The notes under the pieces: model-generated
Database searches by the model: none
The model's input: only the letters and a program-made list of their open reading frames with translations
Told to the model about the DNA's origin: nothing
Made by a program: the position numbers and the translations under genes
Shown here: positions 30,663 through 43,500 of the stretch, piece by piece
How positions within the stretch are numbered: position 1 is the stretch's first letter
Layout of the letters: the number at the start of each line of letters is the position of its first letter
NCBI GenBank assembly: GCA_905250125.1
Contig: CAJNOL010000158.1
Span: forward strand, 124,001 to 188,000
DNA length: 64,000 nucleotides
Direction: 5' to 3'
Source: Rotaria sordida
Lineage: Eukaryota > Rotifera > Eurotatoria > Philodinida > Philodinidae

Positions 30663-32001
30663 TTAAAAATCAAGCCATATTTGATCATTAGTTGAATGAA
30701 ATGTTTGCATATGTGTCTCATTAGCTATCCAAATTGTACCATGTTGATCAAGAAATTCAAATTTTATAGGTTGTATAATATCTGTAAAAAATTGTGCAAG
30801 TATATCACCATTTAAATCTTTAATTTCAATCATTGAATTAGCATATAATGAATAATAACGATGAAATGGATCAAATAAAACAGGTAAATATGGTTTAATT
30901 GATTGAAAATTATGTCGCACATTTGTCCAACCTTCTTGTCTTTGAATTGAAATTTTTGAAGAATCTTGCCATAAAACAAGAATATCATTACAAGCAACAC
31001 CAAGAAAATATGGTGGAACTATTGATGAACTTGGACATGTATGAATTGGACCCTGTATTATTGAACCATTATCATATAAAGATGACATACGACACTATGC
31101 AAAAAAACAAATAAATTAAAACTTAATATATTTTTTTTCTTTACAAAACTTTGGTTTTTATATTTACTAAATGTGTTTGTGGATCTAATTGTGTATAAAC
31201 AACATGTTGTCGTGTTGTATTTATTTCAATTTTTGTCCAACGTTCATTTAATATATAATCATGATGTTGTTCATGTATAGTAATACCAGTTCGTCTATCG
31301 GGACTTAAAAATAAATACTCATTTGATTGTTTATCACTAAGTAAACGTTCAAGTTGATAATTAAAATTATCCATCCATGTATATTGTAATAAATTATTTT
31401 TTATCCGATTATGAAAACGTTCAATAGGTTTAGCTTTTAATTCATTTTCAATCCAATTACGTGTTACAATACGACAATGATTTGGATCAATTAAATTATA
31501 ACACTTACAATGTAAATTATGTTGACATGACTTAAGACAGCGTGAATAATTTGGAATACAATGAAATGGATTTGATAATGAATGAATAAATGTTGCTGGA
31601 CATACACATGATGATATATTGGTTTTAACACATGGTAACCAAGTTTTTGTCTACAAGAAAAAAAAAAAAAAAGAAATAGATAATTATATAAGATTAAAAA
31701 TTAGTATTCTTTTTTCTGTTTGACTTACATGACTATCAGATTTATATCCTAAAATTGCTTCAGTTTGTTCTAATTGTTGTTGATGACATGTATGTAATCG
31801 AGTAATACTAAGAATTAAAATTAGAGCACCAATAATAAGAAGTAAACTTAATAGAATAGGAAAAATTAATGATGTTAAACGAAATGAATAATGTTGATTT
31901 AGGAAATGAGATTTTATTAAATGATTATTATCACCATGATCATGATCGGCATATATTTGAAATTTTTTATTACTAATAGATATAGAAGTGTTTTGATCCA
32001 T
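30663..32001 (-). CDS. Unrecognised type II single-pass membrane protein
   Basis: Exons 32001-31729, 31650-31150 and 31094-30663 give 402 codons with TAA. The N-terminal tail of about 42 residues is polar with a His/Asp cluster. Residues about 43-67 form one strong hydrophobic helix (IFPILLSLLLIIGALILILS), with no cleavable signal, so a type II orientation is likely. A Cys-rich block of about 50 residues follows (spacing includes CVC, CLKSC, CKC), suggesting an EGF- or knottin-like extracellular module. The C-terminal 250 residues have repeated short hydrophobic stretches and a Trp-rich pattern, which could be beta-propeller-like, but I do not recognise the family. The exon 2 donor is taken as AAA|GTTTTG, because this keeps frame into exon 3. 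A better-looking GTAAAG just downstream would shift the frame, and the open frame otherwise ends at TAA right there. Confidence 0.75.
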
Positions 32002-35000
32002 GTTTATAATATAAGAATTAAAAGTATGTTACATATAACGATAGAAAGAAAGAAAGAAAGTGAAATATGACAGTATTCGATTTGATATAAATAAACAAAA
32101 CGAGAGAATGATAGATTTTTTTTCGAAAAATACCTCGAAAAGAAACTCGATCTATTATAATAAAATGAAAGAAAGAGAAAAGTTATGTAAATATATTATT
32201 TTCTTCGTCATTCGAATGCAATTGAAATCAATCGATATTTATATAATGTATATGCAATGATCGAGATAAGAAAATGATTATTTACCAATACAAATCAATA
32301 TCAAAACTAGGTACCATTTGAGTTTCATTTGACTGGAAATCTTCAAATATTGATTATCAACAAATAATCGTGTATGATCAGCTGTATTCACAGCTGTCAG
32401 AATGATGATTAATGTTTATTTGTTAAGCTTTCGAGAAAACTAAGTTTACAAAAATTTGTTTTTTTTTCTTTTCGGTGACTTCCTGTAATAAATTGAAACA
32501 TGCTTTTTTGAAGATCGAAAAAATAACGGATGTTATCGATTCAATCATGAAATTTTATCCTTGAATTTAAACGAGTATTTTCTGACTTTCCGTTCTCATG
32601 ATCATAGCAGTAGATAATTACAATCCTTTGATGCAGACATTGTAGAAAGTATTAAAAAGAAAAAAAAAAGAAAAAGAGAAAAACAAACTCGCAAAAGACT
32701 ACAGAAATGTTATACTTCACACGGTAGTAGTTCTTTGTTTGGATAATTTATTGATAGTGATAAATGAGTTCATAAAATTTTCTTTATTATTATTATTACA
32801 TATGAAATTTTTGATCGATCATTTATTATTGACTTCTAAAGAATCAACTAAAGTATGTTTATCTAAAGTAAGCAAGCTAAAAATATATTCAAGAAGATAG
32901 AAATGTAAGTACTGTCAGATAGATTTATATAGGAAATTTATCGAAAGACTAATGATGTCTAAAACAGATAACTGTACAAAATCAAGATAATACTAGTTTG
33001 CTTACGTGTTATTATCAAAAGAACAGTCAATTAATATTCTAGTCATCATTTCTAAATGTTTATCAAGATTATTTTCTACGTAGAAATATCAAATATTCCT
33101 TTCAGAATTGTTAGAAATATATTGTACGAAATTTAGCCTTGAAAAAAAAAACCAATAAAATTCTTTGTCTTTATTCAAACAATATTTCCAATCTATTTTG
33201 TTTTCTCTTTTTATAAATGTAGTCTAAGATAAAATATTCTTAATAATTAATCTATTTATAGTCTGCTCATTTTTGTCTTTCCTTTGTTATGCTATGTCAT
33301 ACATTCTTCTATCTGTTTAACGTCGCATTGTAGGAAATCCTACTATACCTTTAATATCTTATCTATTGTGTGTTATCAGATATATATGTATGTGCCAAAT
33401 TAAGTATTACATCACTGTACATTCCAAAAATGTTATAGATTATATTTGGATAGTAGAAATCATAATAAATATCGAATATTGTTATTTGTTTAGATTAAAT
33501 ATATCTCATAAGAAATTAATTAAAAAGAAAATTTTAGTTAAATTTTTTATTATTTTAAAAATTGAAAATATCAAAATTCGAGTTCAATGTTATATATATC
33601 TTTTTATCTATATTATATTAATTGTTATATTTTTGATAGTATTTATTCTTTTTCTTTCATGATTGATACAAGACATTCTTTCTACATAACAAGAACCATA
33701 AGAAATGTTTTATAGACGACTAACAAATTCATAATCTATCTATATTGTTTTATATAACCAATGGGATGTTAAATAGATGCTAATCGAAACGCATCAATAA
33801 TCATCACCATTATCACGACCATCTCTAAATAAGTCTTTTCATTCCGTATCAAAAAAATGTAACATATTAGCTTTAGTTTTTTTTCAATGGTGTTTCCATC
33901 TGTTTTGTCTCATTAATTCGTATAGATACAAATGGAGCTCGTCATCATATTTATAATATATATATATAAATATACACATATAAGTGTATTTATTGGAATC
34001 GAAAAAAAACGGAAATAATATTGAAGAGAACACACATAAGAGAGAAAGTTAGAGAAATATATAAATAGCTATATATTCCTGCTATTGCTAATCATTTACA
34101 CGGAAACCAGAGATATCGGAAAGTAGTAAGTACGATGAATGAATTTTCTATTCATCTTATTTCTCCTATCAGCAATAGTAGTCAAGTATAGTATGCATAT
34201 ATGTAATAAGTGCTGCCGATCTGTTTATTCGAGTTTTCCGTTTTCTTCTCTTTTTATTTCTCTGTCTCTGTGTTTCTCTCTCTCTCTTCATCGAGCTGAG
34301 ATCGATCTGGAGCGAACAACAACAAAAACAACTCCTCATCTGTATTAGCAATTGATGACACGTGTGCCTGCGTATGTATTATAATTCGAACTCAATTGAT
34401 AATATTTCAAAGATGATATTTACTTCGCTCGAATGCTTTTTCTTTTTTTACCATGACATCAAGATTCAACAAATCAATAATTTGATGTACTACTAGTTCT
34501 ACTATTCTTACTACTGTTCTACTCAATATAAATGATGATTATGGTAAATGGCATTAATAAAGCTATAGGACCTTTGTTTTGCTGAGCAGCCGTCATTCTT
34601 TTTTTTTTATAATCCCTGTGGCGATTAGCTTGTCGTTGTAGTCTCATCGTCACTATATAGAAAACCGGAAGGAAACAGCAAAATGCCAAGCTTTCTCTGT
34701 TTTCTTTTCCTTCCATTTAAATCTTACAGCCTACGGGTGTCCTACGTCCACCATCAAACGATTACAGATGAGAATGACCAAGAAAATATAATCGATGCTT
34801 TTGCACACAAATACACGAAAGCTCCTTTTTTCTTCTCTCTCTCTCTCGTCTTCAGTTTTTTCTTGTTCTTCTTGTATTTGTCCCATCTGTGTCACATACA
34901 TATACGTATATTTTCTTCGTATATGTTAATCATTTGACAGAGATACATGTTTGATTCCACATGCATGCACATACAAATGACAGATACACTGGTATGATCG

Positions 35001-37557
35001 ATAGTTCGTTAAGGTAGTTTTGAAATATAAATGACATCACTGAACAACGCCATCCATTCACATTTGTCTTTATTCTTTTCTTTCAATTATCCTGTTTTTT
35101 TGTCTTGAATGGCATCGATTAGTATATGTGTGAATGGGTATGTGCAGTCTCGTTGTTTCGAATGCACAATGAAGTCAACGCTCGTAAACGAGTTGTCTGA
35201 AGGAGCCATTCTGTCATGATGCATACACACACACATCCACTAGACACGACTGCACACTACTTTATGGTATTTTCTCGCGTCTGCGTTTTCTCTCTTCTTC
35301 TCATCTTTCTTGTTCTGCGACTTGGTAGTTATGAAAGCATTACATTAGTAAGACTAGCGATGATGATGACAACGACGACAACTACTATTGAATAGTGACA
35401 TTGTGTTTCTATCAAATCTTGTCTACTTCATCGAAGAAGAATTGTATGATATATTACATTATTTGTTAAGTTAGAATAGACTATCGACGTATGTATTTCT
35501 CTCTCTCTCTCTCTCTCTCATTTATACATCGGTATTTTTTTATCCGATTCATTGAGTATTATCTTTTGCGTTAAGTAATAATCTTTTTTCATGTCTCAAT
35601 AGGCGAATTGAAGAAAAGAGAATTGATCGATCTTATTTTCATGTTGAGTTCTATAGTATTTCAAGGATGATTGAAATCTAGAAAAGAACGAAGAAAAATA
35701 AATGAGAAGTAAAGATTGTCTAGCATATTGCTTGAGTGTTCGTTCGTTGATGGTGTCTTTCTCTCTCTTTCTCGGTTTTTTTCTCCTATCTTTCTAATTA
35801 GTAACGAGATGCAGATTCGATCTTCTTGTATGCGCGACTGACTAAATATATCTGTCTGTTGTGCGAATGCAAACAAGTCATATTATCTAGCTAGCAAAAA
35901 AAAGAAAAATAAGAAGAGAAAAAGACGGTATAAATATTCTGACTTAGATATAACGAATAAACATTGATCTCAATGATAAAGATAGGATTGTCAATGTTTT
36001 ATATTCTTAATAGCTTATGTCATTTCATGTTCACTTCTTCAGAAGAAAAACAAAAATAGTCTATCTAATCATTTTTCGAAAATATTTTAAAGCATGCTGT
36101 TTTAGTATCATATAAGCAACAACTGTTGATATTTACATGACATACAGTTAATGCTACCGTCACTACCAACTGGTCGTAGCAAAAAAATATAGTCAGATGT
36201 GAAGAAAAATAAAGAATAAAGAAATTATTTTGTTTAGGATATAACGATCTCAGTGAAGAAGAAAATTGCACACTATCATTAACAATTCCATTGTTTGTCA
36301 TATGGTCTTTTGTATCCGTATACATTTTTCAGATTATTTAGTCTATTTCATTTTTTTAAATAGTATTAGTTCGTCAACGTCACACATTAAATCTATCGTC
36401 ATCATCAACAACATTCCCTTGTGAAAAAACAGTGAGAGATGACAATTTCCGTTTTTTTTTGCCATTTCCTTTTCTTACCTTCATATTTCTTTACTTTTTT
36501 CTTTTTCTAGTAATCACTACCTATGTACTGTCTGATAGTTGACATGAAACTGAAAAAAATATGTAAAGGTTATGATGATAGTAATGATAATAATAGCTCA
36601 TTCTAGTTTTCTTTATATGTATGCATTCCCGATGAAATCTCTATTATCGTCTGTCGACATCTAATCATCACACTACTCCTACTATACTACGAAAAAAAGT
36701 ACTAGCACTATAAAACAGGATAAAGAGAAGAAGAAAAAAAAAAAAACTAAAATGTTGCGAACGATTTATGCGCTTCTCGTCATCATCTTCACTATTGAGT
36801 GATGGGGTAAGATCGATCAAAGAAAATCAAGACGAATACATCGCCTACAAGCAACAAGCGAACGGTATCGGTAGCACTTGCTTTTTAGTTAGTGTGTCAG
36901 CGCCTATGGGAACTGTAGAATAAGAGAAAGACAGAGAGTGGGAGAAGAAGAAGATGATGAAAAGGAGAACGAAGAACACATAAAGAATTTCATTAGAACG
37001 ACAAAAGCGTAAGATGCGCACTATGTGTAGGGTCGCAAGCGAGCATAAGGAAAGTCGTTGTGTTGTTCGCATGCTTACACGCGTTGATGATTATAGGGCG
37101 ACGACGATCCGAAAACAAATCAAATGTAGCTATTATTTACAGCATTTCTATCGTTGAATTTCGCTCGTTCGTTTTAGACAGACTCACACATATAAGACAC
37201 GCTGTCTTATGTTAGAAGAGAATCTTGACTAATACCACTCCTCTTTCTCAATTTCTATTCAGAATCATATAAATAAGTTCTCTTAGTTTGTTTCCTTTTC
37301 TTCTTATTTTTTTTTTTGACTTCTTCTCTATTGTTCTCATTCTATTCAAGACAGAATATTATAAAGTCAAAACACATAAGAACTATACAAAATTTTTTAT
37401 TTTTATTTTTTTATTTTCGATTTCAATTCTTTTTTAGCATATTTAAATCTACATATGATCGTATAGTTCATAGATATTTTTTGTGCCTGTGTGTGCCTAT
37501 TTTATTTTCATTTATTATTACTATTATTATTATAATATATTATTTGACAAAATTTAC
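32002..37557. promoter_or_regulatory. 5.5-kb divergent intergenic region upstream of TRPC and the membrane-protein gene
   Basis: No coding feature is supported. Towards TRPC (about 34.2-37.2 kb) the composition changes: CT/TC tracts (tctctctctc at 35498-35519, and near 34270 and 34840), TCG/ACG-rich patches (36760-37150) and cga/gcg words that are rare elsewhere. A promoter or 5' UTR region for TRPC is a reasonable reading. No specific transcription-factor site is claimed. Several short open frames here have low-complexity, membrane-like translations typical of T-rich DNA and are not called. Confidence 0.4.
35498..35519. repeat. (CT)n microsatellite upstream of TRPC
   Basis: About eleven CT units. 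GA/CT tracts are common in invertebrate promoters, but a simple microsatellite is equally possible. Confidence 0.85.
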
Positions 37558-40500
37558 ATGTCGCGAGCTATACAACGACTTATGAAAGATTATCGTAAAG
37601 CAGAACAGTTAGTGGGACGTTCATCTAATGAACCATTTGCTGATTTTGGTAATACTTCTTCGTTTACAACACAAACATATGCACAACAAATGGCGCAATT
37701 AAGGCGAGATCCAGAATTATCACAAGATGAAAAAAAATATCTTGTTGCTGTTGAACGTAAGAGTGCAATTTTCTTATGTTATTACATCGAGTAACACATT
37801 TTTTTTTACGATGCGTAATCAAAGTGCTACTTAGTAGGAAAAAACATGTCAACCTTTCTTTTTTATCTCTCTCTTTTTCTATTTGCCTTCATCCTTTTCT
37901 TTTTAACAAAAAAAAAACAAGAGGAATCTATTCATTATTAATCATTAAAAGATAGACAAGCCCATAATTTTTTTTTTCTTCTTTGTTTCCATCTATTTTG
38001 ATCCGATATATGAAGACATTTAGATATGACAAAAAAAATTCTCAAATTTACTTCTTTATATATATTAAATCTACCATTAATTAAAAAGAAAAGAAAAGAA
38101 AATGATGTTGTTAGACAAATCCTCCTTTTGAAATCCAAATGAATTAAATTTCCAAAAAAAGAAAATAAATGATATATAATTATATGATCGTAAATGGAAA
38201 TTAAAATGAATTTTATATAGATAAAAATAGACTGTTTGCATTCAACTAGAATAAAATTATCACTTTTGTAATGTTCTCAAAATTTAATGTTTAATTTTAG
38301 TTATGATTTATTCAGTATAAATTCGGAAATGCCTTAAGGCAAGGAAATCTTATCCATGAAAATTATATTAGAAAGAAAGATGTTTATAGATGGAAAATCA
38401 TCCGAAAATCAATGTTTAGAAAAGAAAAAGAAAAAAAGAAAAAAAGAAAAAAGATCAAATTGATAAATAGTTATTTTATTTGAAACAAAAAAAATTGACA
38501 GCAGCTGCTACAACATATGCTGCTAAAAATATAATTTTTTATTCTTGAATACTTTAAGCACAATGAAACGATTATTGTTATATTTATTTGTATAGGTGGA
38601 GATATGGCAACAACTCGAAGATATCTTGATATGGCGTCAAAGACATCATCAACATTAGTTAATACTGACATGTCAATTACACCAATCAACATTAATTGTT
38701 TAGACCCGTTAGGTCGTAGTGCACTGTTAATAGGTTTATATATCAAGAAAAAAAAAAAAAAATTTTTTTTTTGTTCTATTTTACATCTTTTTTTGTTTTT
38801 TTTTAATTAGCAATTGAATATGAAAATATTGAAATGATTGAATTATTACTTAATTATAATGTTGATACAGGTGAAGCATTACTTCATGCTATAGATGAAG
38901 AATTTGTTGAAGGTAAAATAAATAATCAAATAAATAAATATCTATATCTTTTTCTTCTTTTTATGAACTGTCTATTTATTTGAATAGCTGTAGAACTTCT
39001 TCTTCAATATGAAGATCTTAAACAACAACAGCAACAACAACTAAAGAATAGCATTGATGAAGATAACAATAAAGTAAGTTGTCTTTATTTAAATAATAGG
39101 ATATATCAGTTGCGCTTGTCTTTCGCATCTGTCATATGTTTTATACTAACAAAAAAAAAATGACAACACAAACAAATAGATCCATCTCTACTTAATTTAC
39201 TTATAATATATTTGACATTGAAAGATATTATTAACAACTTATTAGATAGAATAAGATAAGATGTTTACGCATGTTATGTATTCAAATACTTGACAATGTC
39301 CTAAAAGTCAATGTTAAAAACATGTCTTTCTTAAAAAACAATACGCTAATTATAGATATTAGTATATTGTCAATCAGATAAAATCAAAAAAATTATAATT
39401 GACTTAATAACAAAACAAAGAAATCTTTCTAGTTATGCAAAATATTCTTTATATAAGTCTATATTTTGACTTCTTCTTAAAAAAAACCAAAGATATTTTT
39501 TGTTTTATTCGAAACATAAAAACTATTTTATCAATAAATGAAAGAAAATGAATTCGATATTTGATCTACATTTGTATATATATATACATATTTTTTTTTC
39601 TATATTCTATCCTAATATATAGTGTCTTAATAATAAAACGAATGAATTATTCACATTGGCCCAAGTCGCATTAGACAAAGAAAAAACCGAACAGCAACAA
39701 CAATCACACGATATTTCAACTAAAGTAAGATATAAGTTTTTATGTGTTTATTAGTTTTGTTTTGTAAATATCTATGTGTGTATTAAATAAACAAAACATC
39801 CTATACATATACGAAATATAGTTTAAAACGGCTTGGTCTTACTTTCGTTCATCAAAACCCGATGTATCATCAAAACATGGTGATGGTGATGAAATTATTA
39901 CTACTACTACTACTACTCCGACTTATGAGGTGGGTTTTTGTGTTATTGCAATGAAATTCAACAAATACAACCTACCTTTTCTAAACCTTGTTTCAATCAT
40001 ATCTTATATTATAAATAGTTATTCACTGCTTGGAACGAAAAATTTCAAGCATAAATTTAGTTCAGAAATCATTTTCTTCATTGCATTTATTATATTTGTT
40101 TTTAAAGCATGTTAATCATTTCGATTTATTATTTAATTATACACATACAAACCTTATCCTTTGTTTTTTTTCTATATCTTTTATCTTCCAATTTTTCTTC
40201 TTCTTCTTTTTTCGACTTCTTATTTTGTTTTTAGAATCCAAAATCTAAATGGTCATTTATCTTACAGGCAGTACGAAAAAAAGACCAATCGGTAGGCGTA
40301 ATCGCCATATATACACTAAAAAAAAACCGCGAGAACAACTAAATTTCGTTATCTTTTCCTTTTCTACACTTTTGACGTGCATGAATGGATTAAATTATCT
40401 TATAATTAACCGTTGTTACTGCTAAAACACATACACGCACACACACACATGCACACGCTCTTTACTCTTTTTAATTACACACATATTCACTTATTGTCTT

Positions 40501-43500
40501 TCAATGTATATTTCACATATGCTATTCTTACATTTGTTGTTGTCTTCCTTTTTTTACGTCAAGCTTTAATAAGAAATTTAATGAATCGGTTATTCTTTAA
40601 AAACAAGGAAAAAGAATAAACAATTTTTATTTTTTGTTCAAATATAAAAACATTTTAAAGAGCCTGTGTTTTATATGCGTGCGTGGATGAGTGTATTCGT
40701 GTGTATGTGTCTATTTGGAGTATTTAGTTTTCTTTTTATTTTTTTTTTAATTTTAATTTTCAGTTAGCACGATAATAATAAGTTATATTCATGTTGATAA
40801 ATCCTATAGAGATGCTAGCAAAAAAAAGTACCTAGTAGATAATTAATAACGAATAGTTTAAAATTCATTGCGTTAACGTAGCTTATTTATAAGTAAAAAC
40901 CCGTCAGTAATGATTATATGTTTGTTCGTGTGCGTGTGTTATAATAATTAAATAATTAATAGAAAAATTTTGTATATATTGATTTCAAATTAAGCTTTGC
41001 TTATCTTCTTTTTTTTTTTATGTATGTTTGTTTTTTTCTAGGTAACTGAACAACTTAATCTAAGTACATCTCGTTCTTATACACCAGATATAACACCTGT
41101 TATATTGGCTGCACATCGAGATAATTATGAAATTGTTAAAATTCTACTTGAAAGAGGTATTAAAAACTGTTGTATTGTTAACTTTTAGAAATTAGATTAA
41201 AAAATAATTCAAGAGTAATTATTGTAAATATAGCAAAAATTAAAAAAAAGATTTTTCTTTATTCATTGATTCTTCATCTTTCCCCCCATAGGAACAAGAT
41301 GAAATAATTTGTGTTTATCCTATGGGATTTCCTTTTTTTTTCTTTGTTCTCATAAACAAAAAAAACTGCAAGTTCTATCTGATGACATATGTACTCAAGG
41401 TACTTTATAGATATGATGGATAATAGGATCATTGACTTTCTTGTTGTAGGTTTTCGTTTAATAGAAAAACAATTTTAAATATTTTTATAGAGATTTAAAG
41501 AATCAAAAAAATAACCATTGATTTAATGCAATACATAAGCAATCTCTATTATTTCTATTTCAAAATAATTTTCAGCATATTTGTTTTTTTTTTTGATAAA
41601 TTTTGGTTTAAAGAAAAATAATAGATAGACAGAAATTCCTAATGAATTATACTAAACCATAATTGTTTACTTTCCACAGCAGTTCAAGAAGAGCTACGAA
41701 TAAAATAACTTTAGAGTATTAGTCTGTTTAATATGCTAATGATGTGGTTTGATTCACTAAGTGTTCATATCTTTATTTAGGACTGTTTGATTAATCAAAC
41801 ACCTGAGTGGTAGAGAAAGAAGATTTAACGACATACTAGACCTTTGTTTTTGTTTTTTCTTTGATCACATTATTGAGTAGGGAAAAGCAACATCAATCCC
41901 ATGTTTTTATAGTAATAGAAAAACAAAAAGAAGGAAGGAGTGAGCCGGTAAAAATTAATCTCAAAAGAATACATGTTTTTTTGACACGTCTTGTCAAATA
42001 AATATCTACTTTACTTTGAGCCATTTTAGAATCTCCCGAGACATTTAATTCATAATAAATAGTATTTTCAGCTTCTTATGAATTGACATTTATAATACAT
42101 ATATTAACTTTGTTCTTGATTGTCCAATAATAGCTTCATGTTCAATCGTATGCCTTAGTGTGTTTAAGATTTTCTCTTTCTGAAGTATTATTTAGAAGTC
42201 CAGGAGGGTGAACATCTAGACAACACATAGTTCATAGTAAAATAGGAGAACCAATCTTATTTTCGGAAGAGCACCATCCACTCGATTCCCACGCTGAATA
42301 AAACAATGTGAGAAGTACTATTATTACTTTTTAATACTTACAGACATAGCGTTAAAATATCATAAGAGAAATATCAGATCTTGAATCCTGACAAAGTTCA
42401 ATAAATCTATGTGGAAACTGATAGAAGGAAATTCAGATGATAGAATAAGAAAATCAATTCAAGATTTGAAAAAATTTTTATATTAGACAAATTGTTCTAT
42501 AAAATAGGATGGAACAAACCAATAGATTCCATGGGACATTATTTCCGTCTCATTCGAAATTCTATTTCGAAATTAAAGTCCTATTGACTTTGATTCTTCG
42601 AATTAGAACATTCAACATATTTATATATGTGTTTGTCTTAGATTAAAAATAAACTTGATGTTTCTTTTTTGTTTTTTTTTTGTTATTATTATAGGTGAAA
42701 AAGTAACTGAACCTCATGATGTTCGTTGTAATTGTGCAAATTGTAATGTATATAATAAAGAAGATAGTTTAAGACATTCACGATCACGTATAAATGCCTA
42801 TAAAGCATTATCATCACCATGTTATATATCATTATCAAGTCGTGATCCAATAATGACAGCATTTGATTTAAATCGTGAATTAAAACGTTTATCACGTATT
42901 GAAAATGAATTTAAACAAGAATATGAACAATTAGCACAACAATGTCAAGAGTATAGTGCTGCTTTATTAGCTGAAACACGTTCATCAAAAGAATTAGAAA
43001 TTATATTAAATTATGATTCAGAAAATCCACCGGTGGTTTCTGAAACAAAAGAAAAAATGACATTAGCAAGATTAAAATTAGCTATACGTTATAAACAAAA
43101 GAAAGTAAAAAAAAATAGAACAAACGAAAATTTAAATTGAGAAAAATTTTTAAAAATTTTTGTTTTGTTTAAGTTTGTTTCACATTCACATTGTCAACAA
43201 TTACTTGCTTCTCTGTGGTATGAAGGTCTACCTGGCTTTCGACGTCGTCATTCGGTGATTAAACTTTTAATAACAGCTATTGTTGGTTTACTTTGTCCGA
43301 TATTATCTATTGCTTATTTAATAATGCCAAGAAGTAGTATTGGTCGAATAATGCGACAACCATTTATTAAATTTATATGTCATTCAGTTTCATATATTTT
43401 CTTTCTTAGTATGTTATTTATATATAGGGGCGTAACTTATGGAGGGCATGACGTAAAACCCTCGTTGCTTCTGAAAATTGTCTAAGCAGTACACTTCTTT

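Noticed and set aside
43165-43485. Apparent single ORF spanning TRPC exon 10 and beyond
   Set aside because: Only 43174-43408 matches TRPC; the tail reads into the MITE and stops there.
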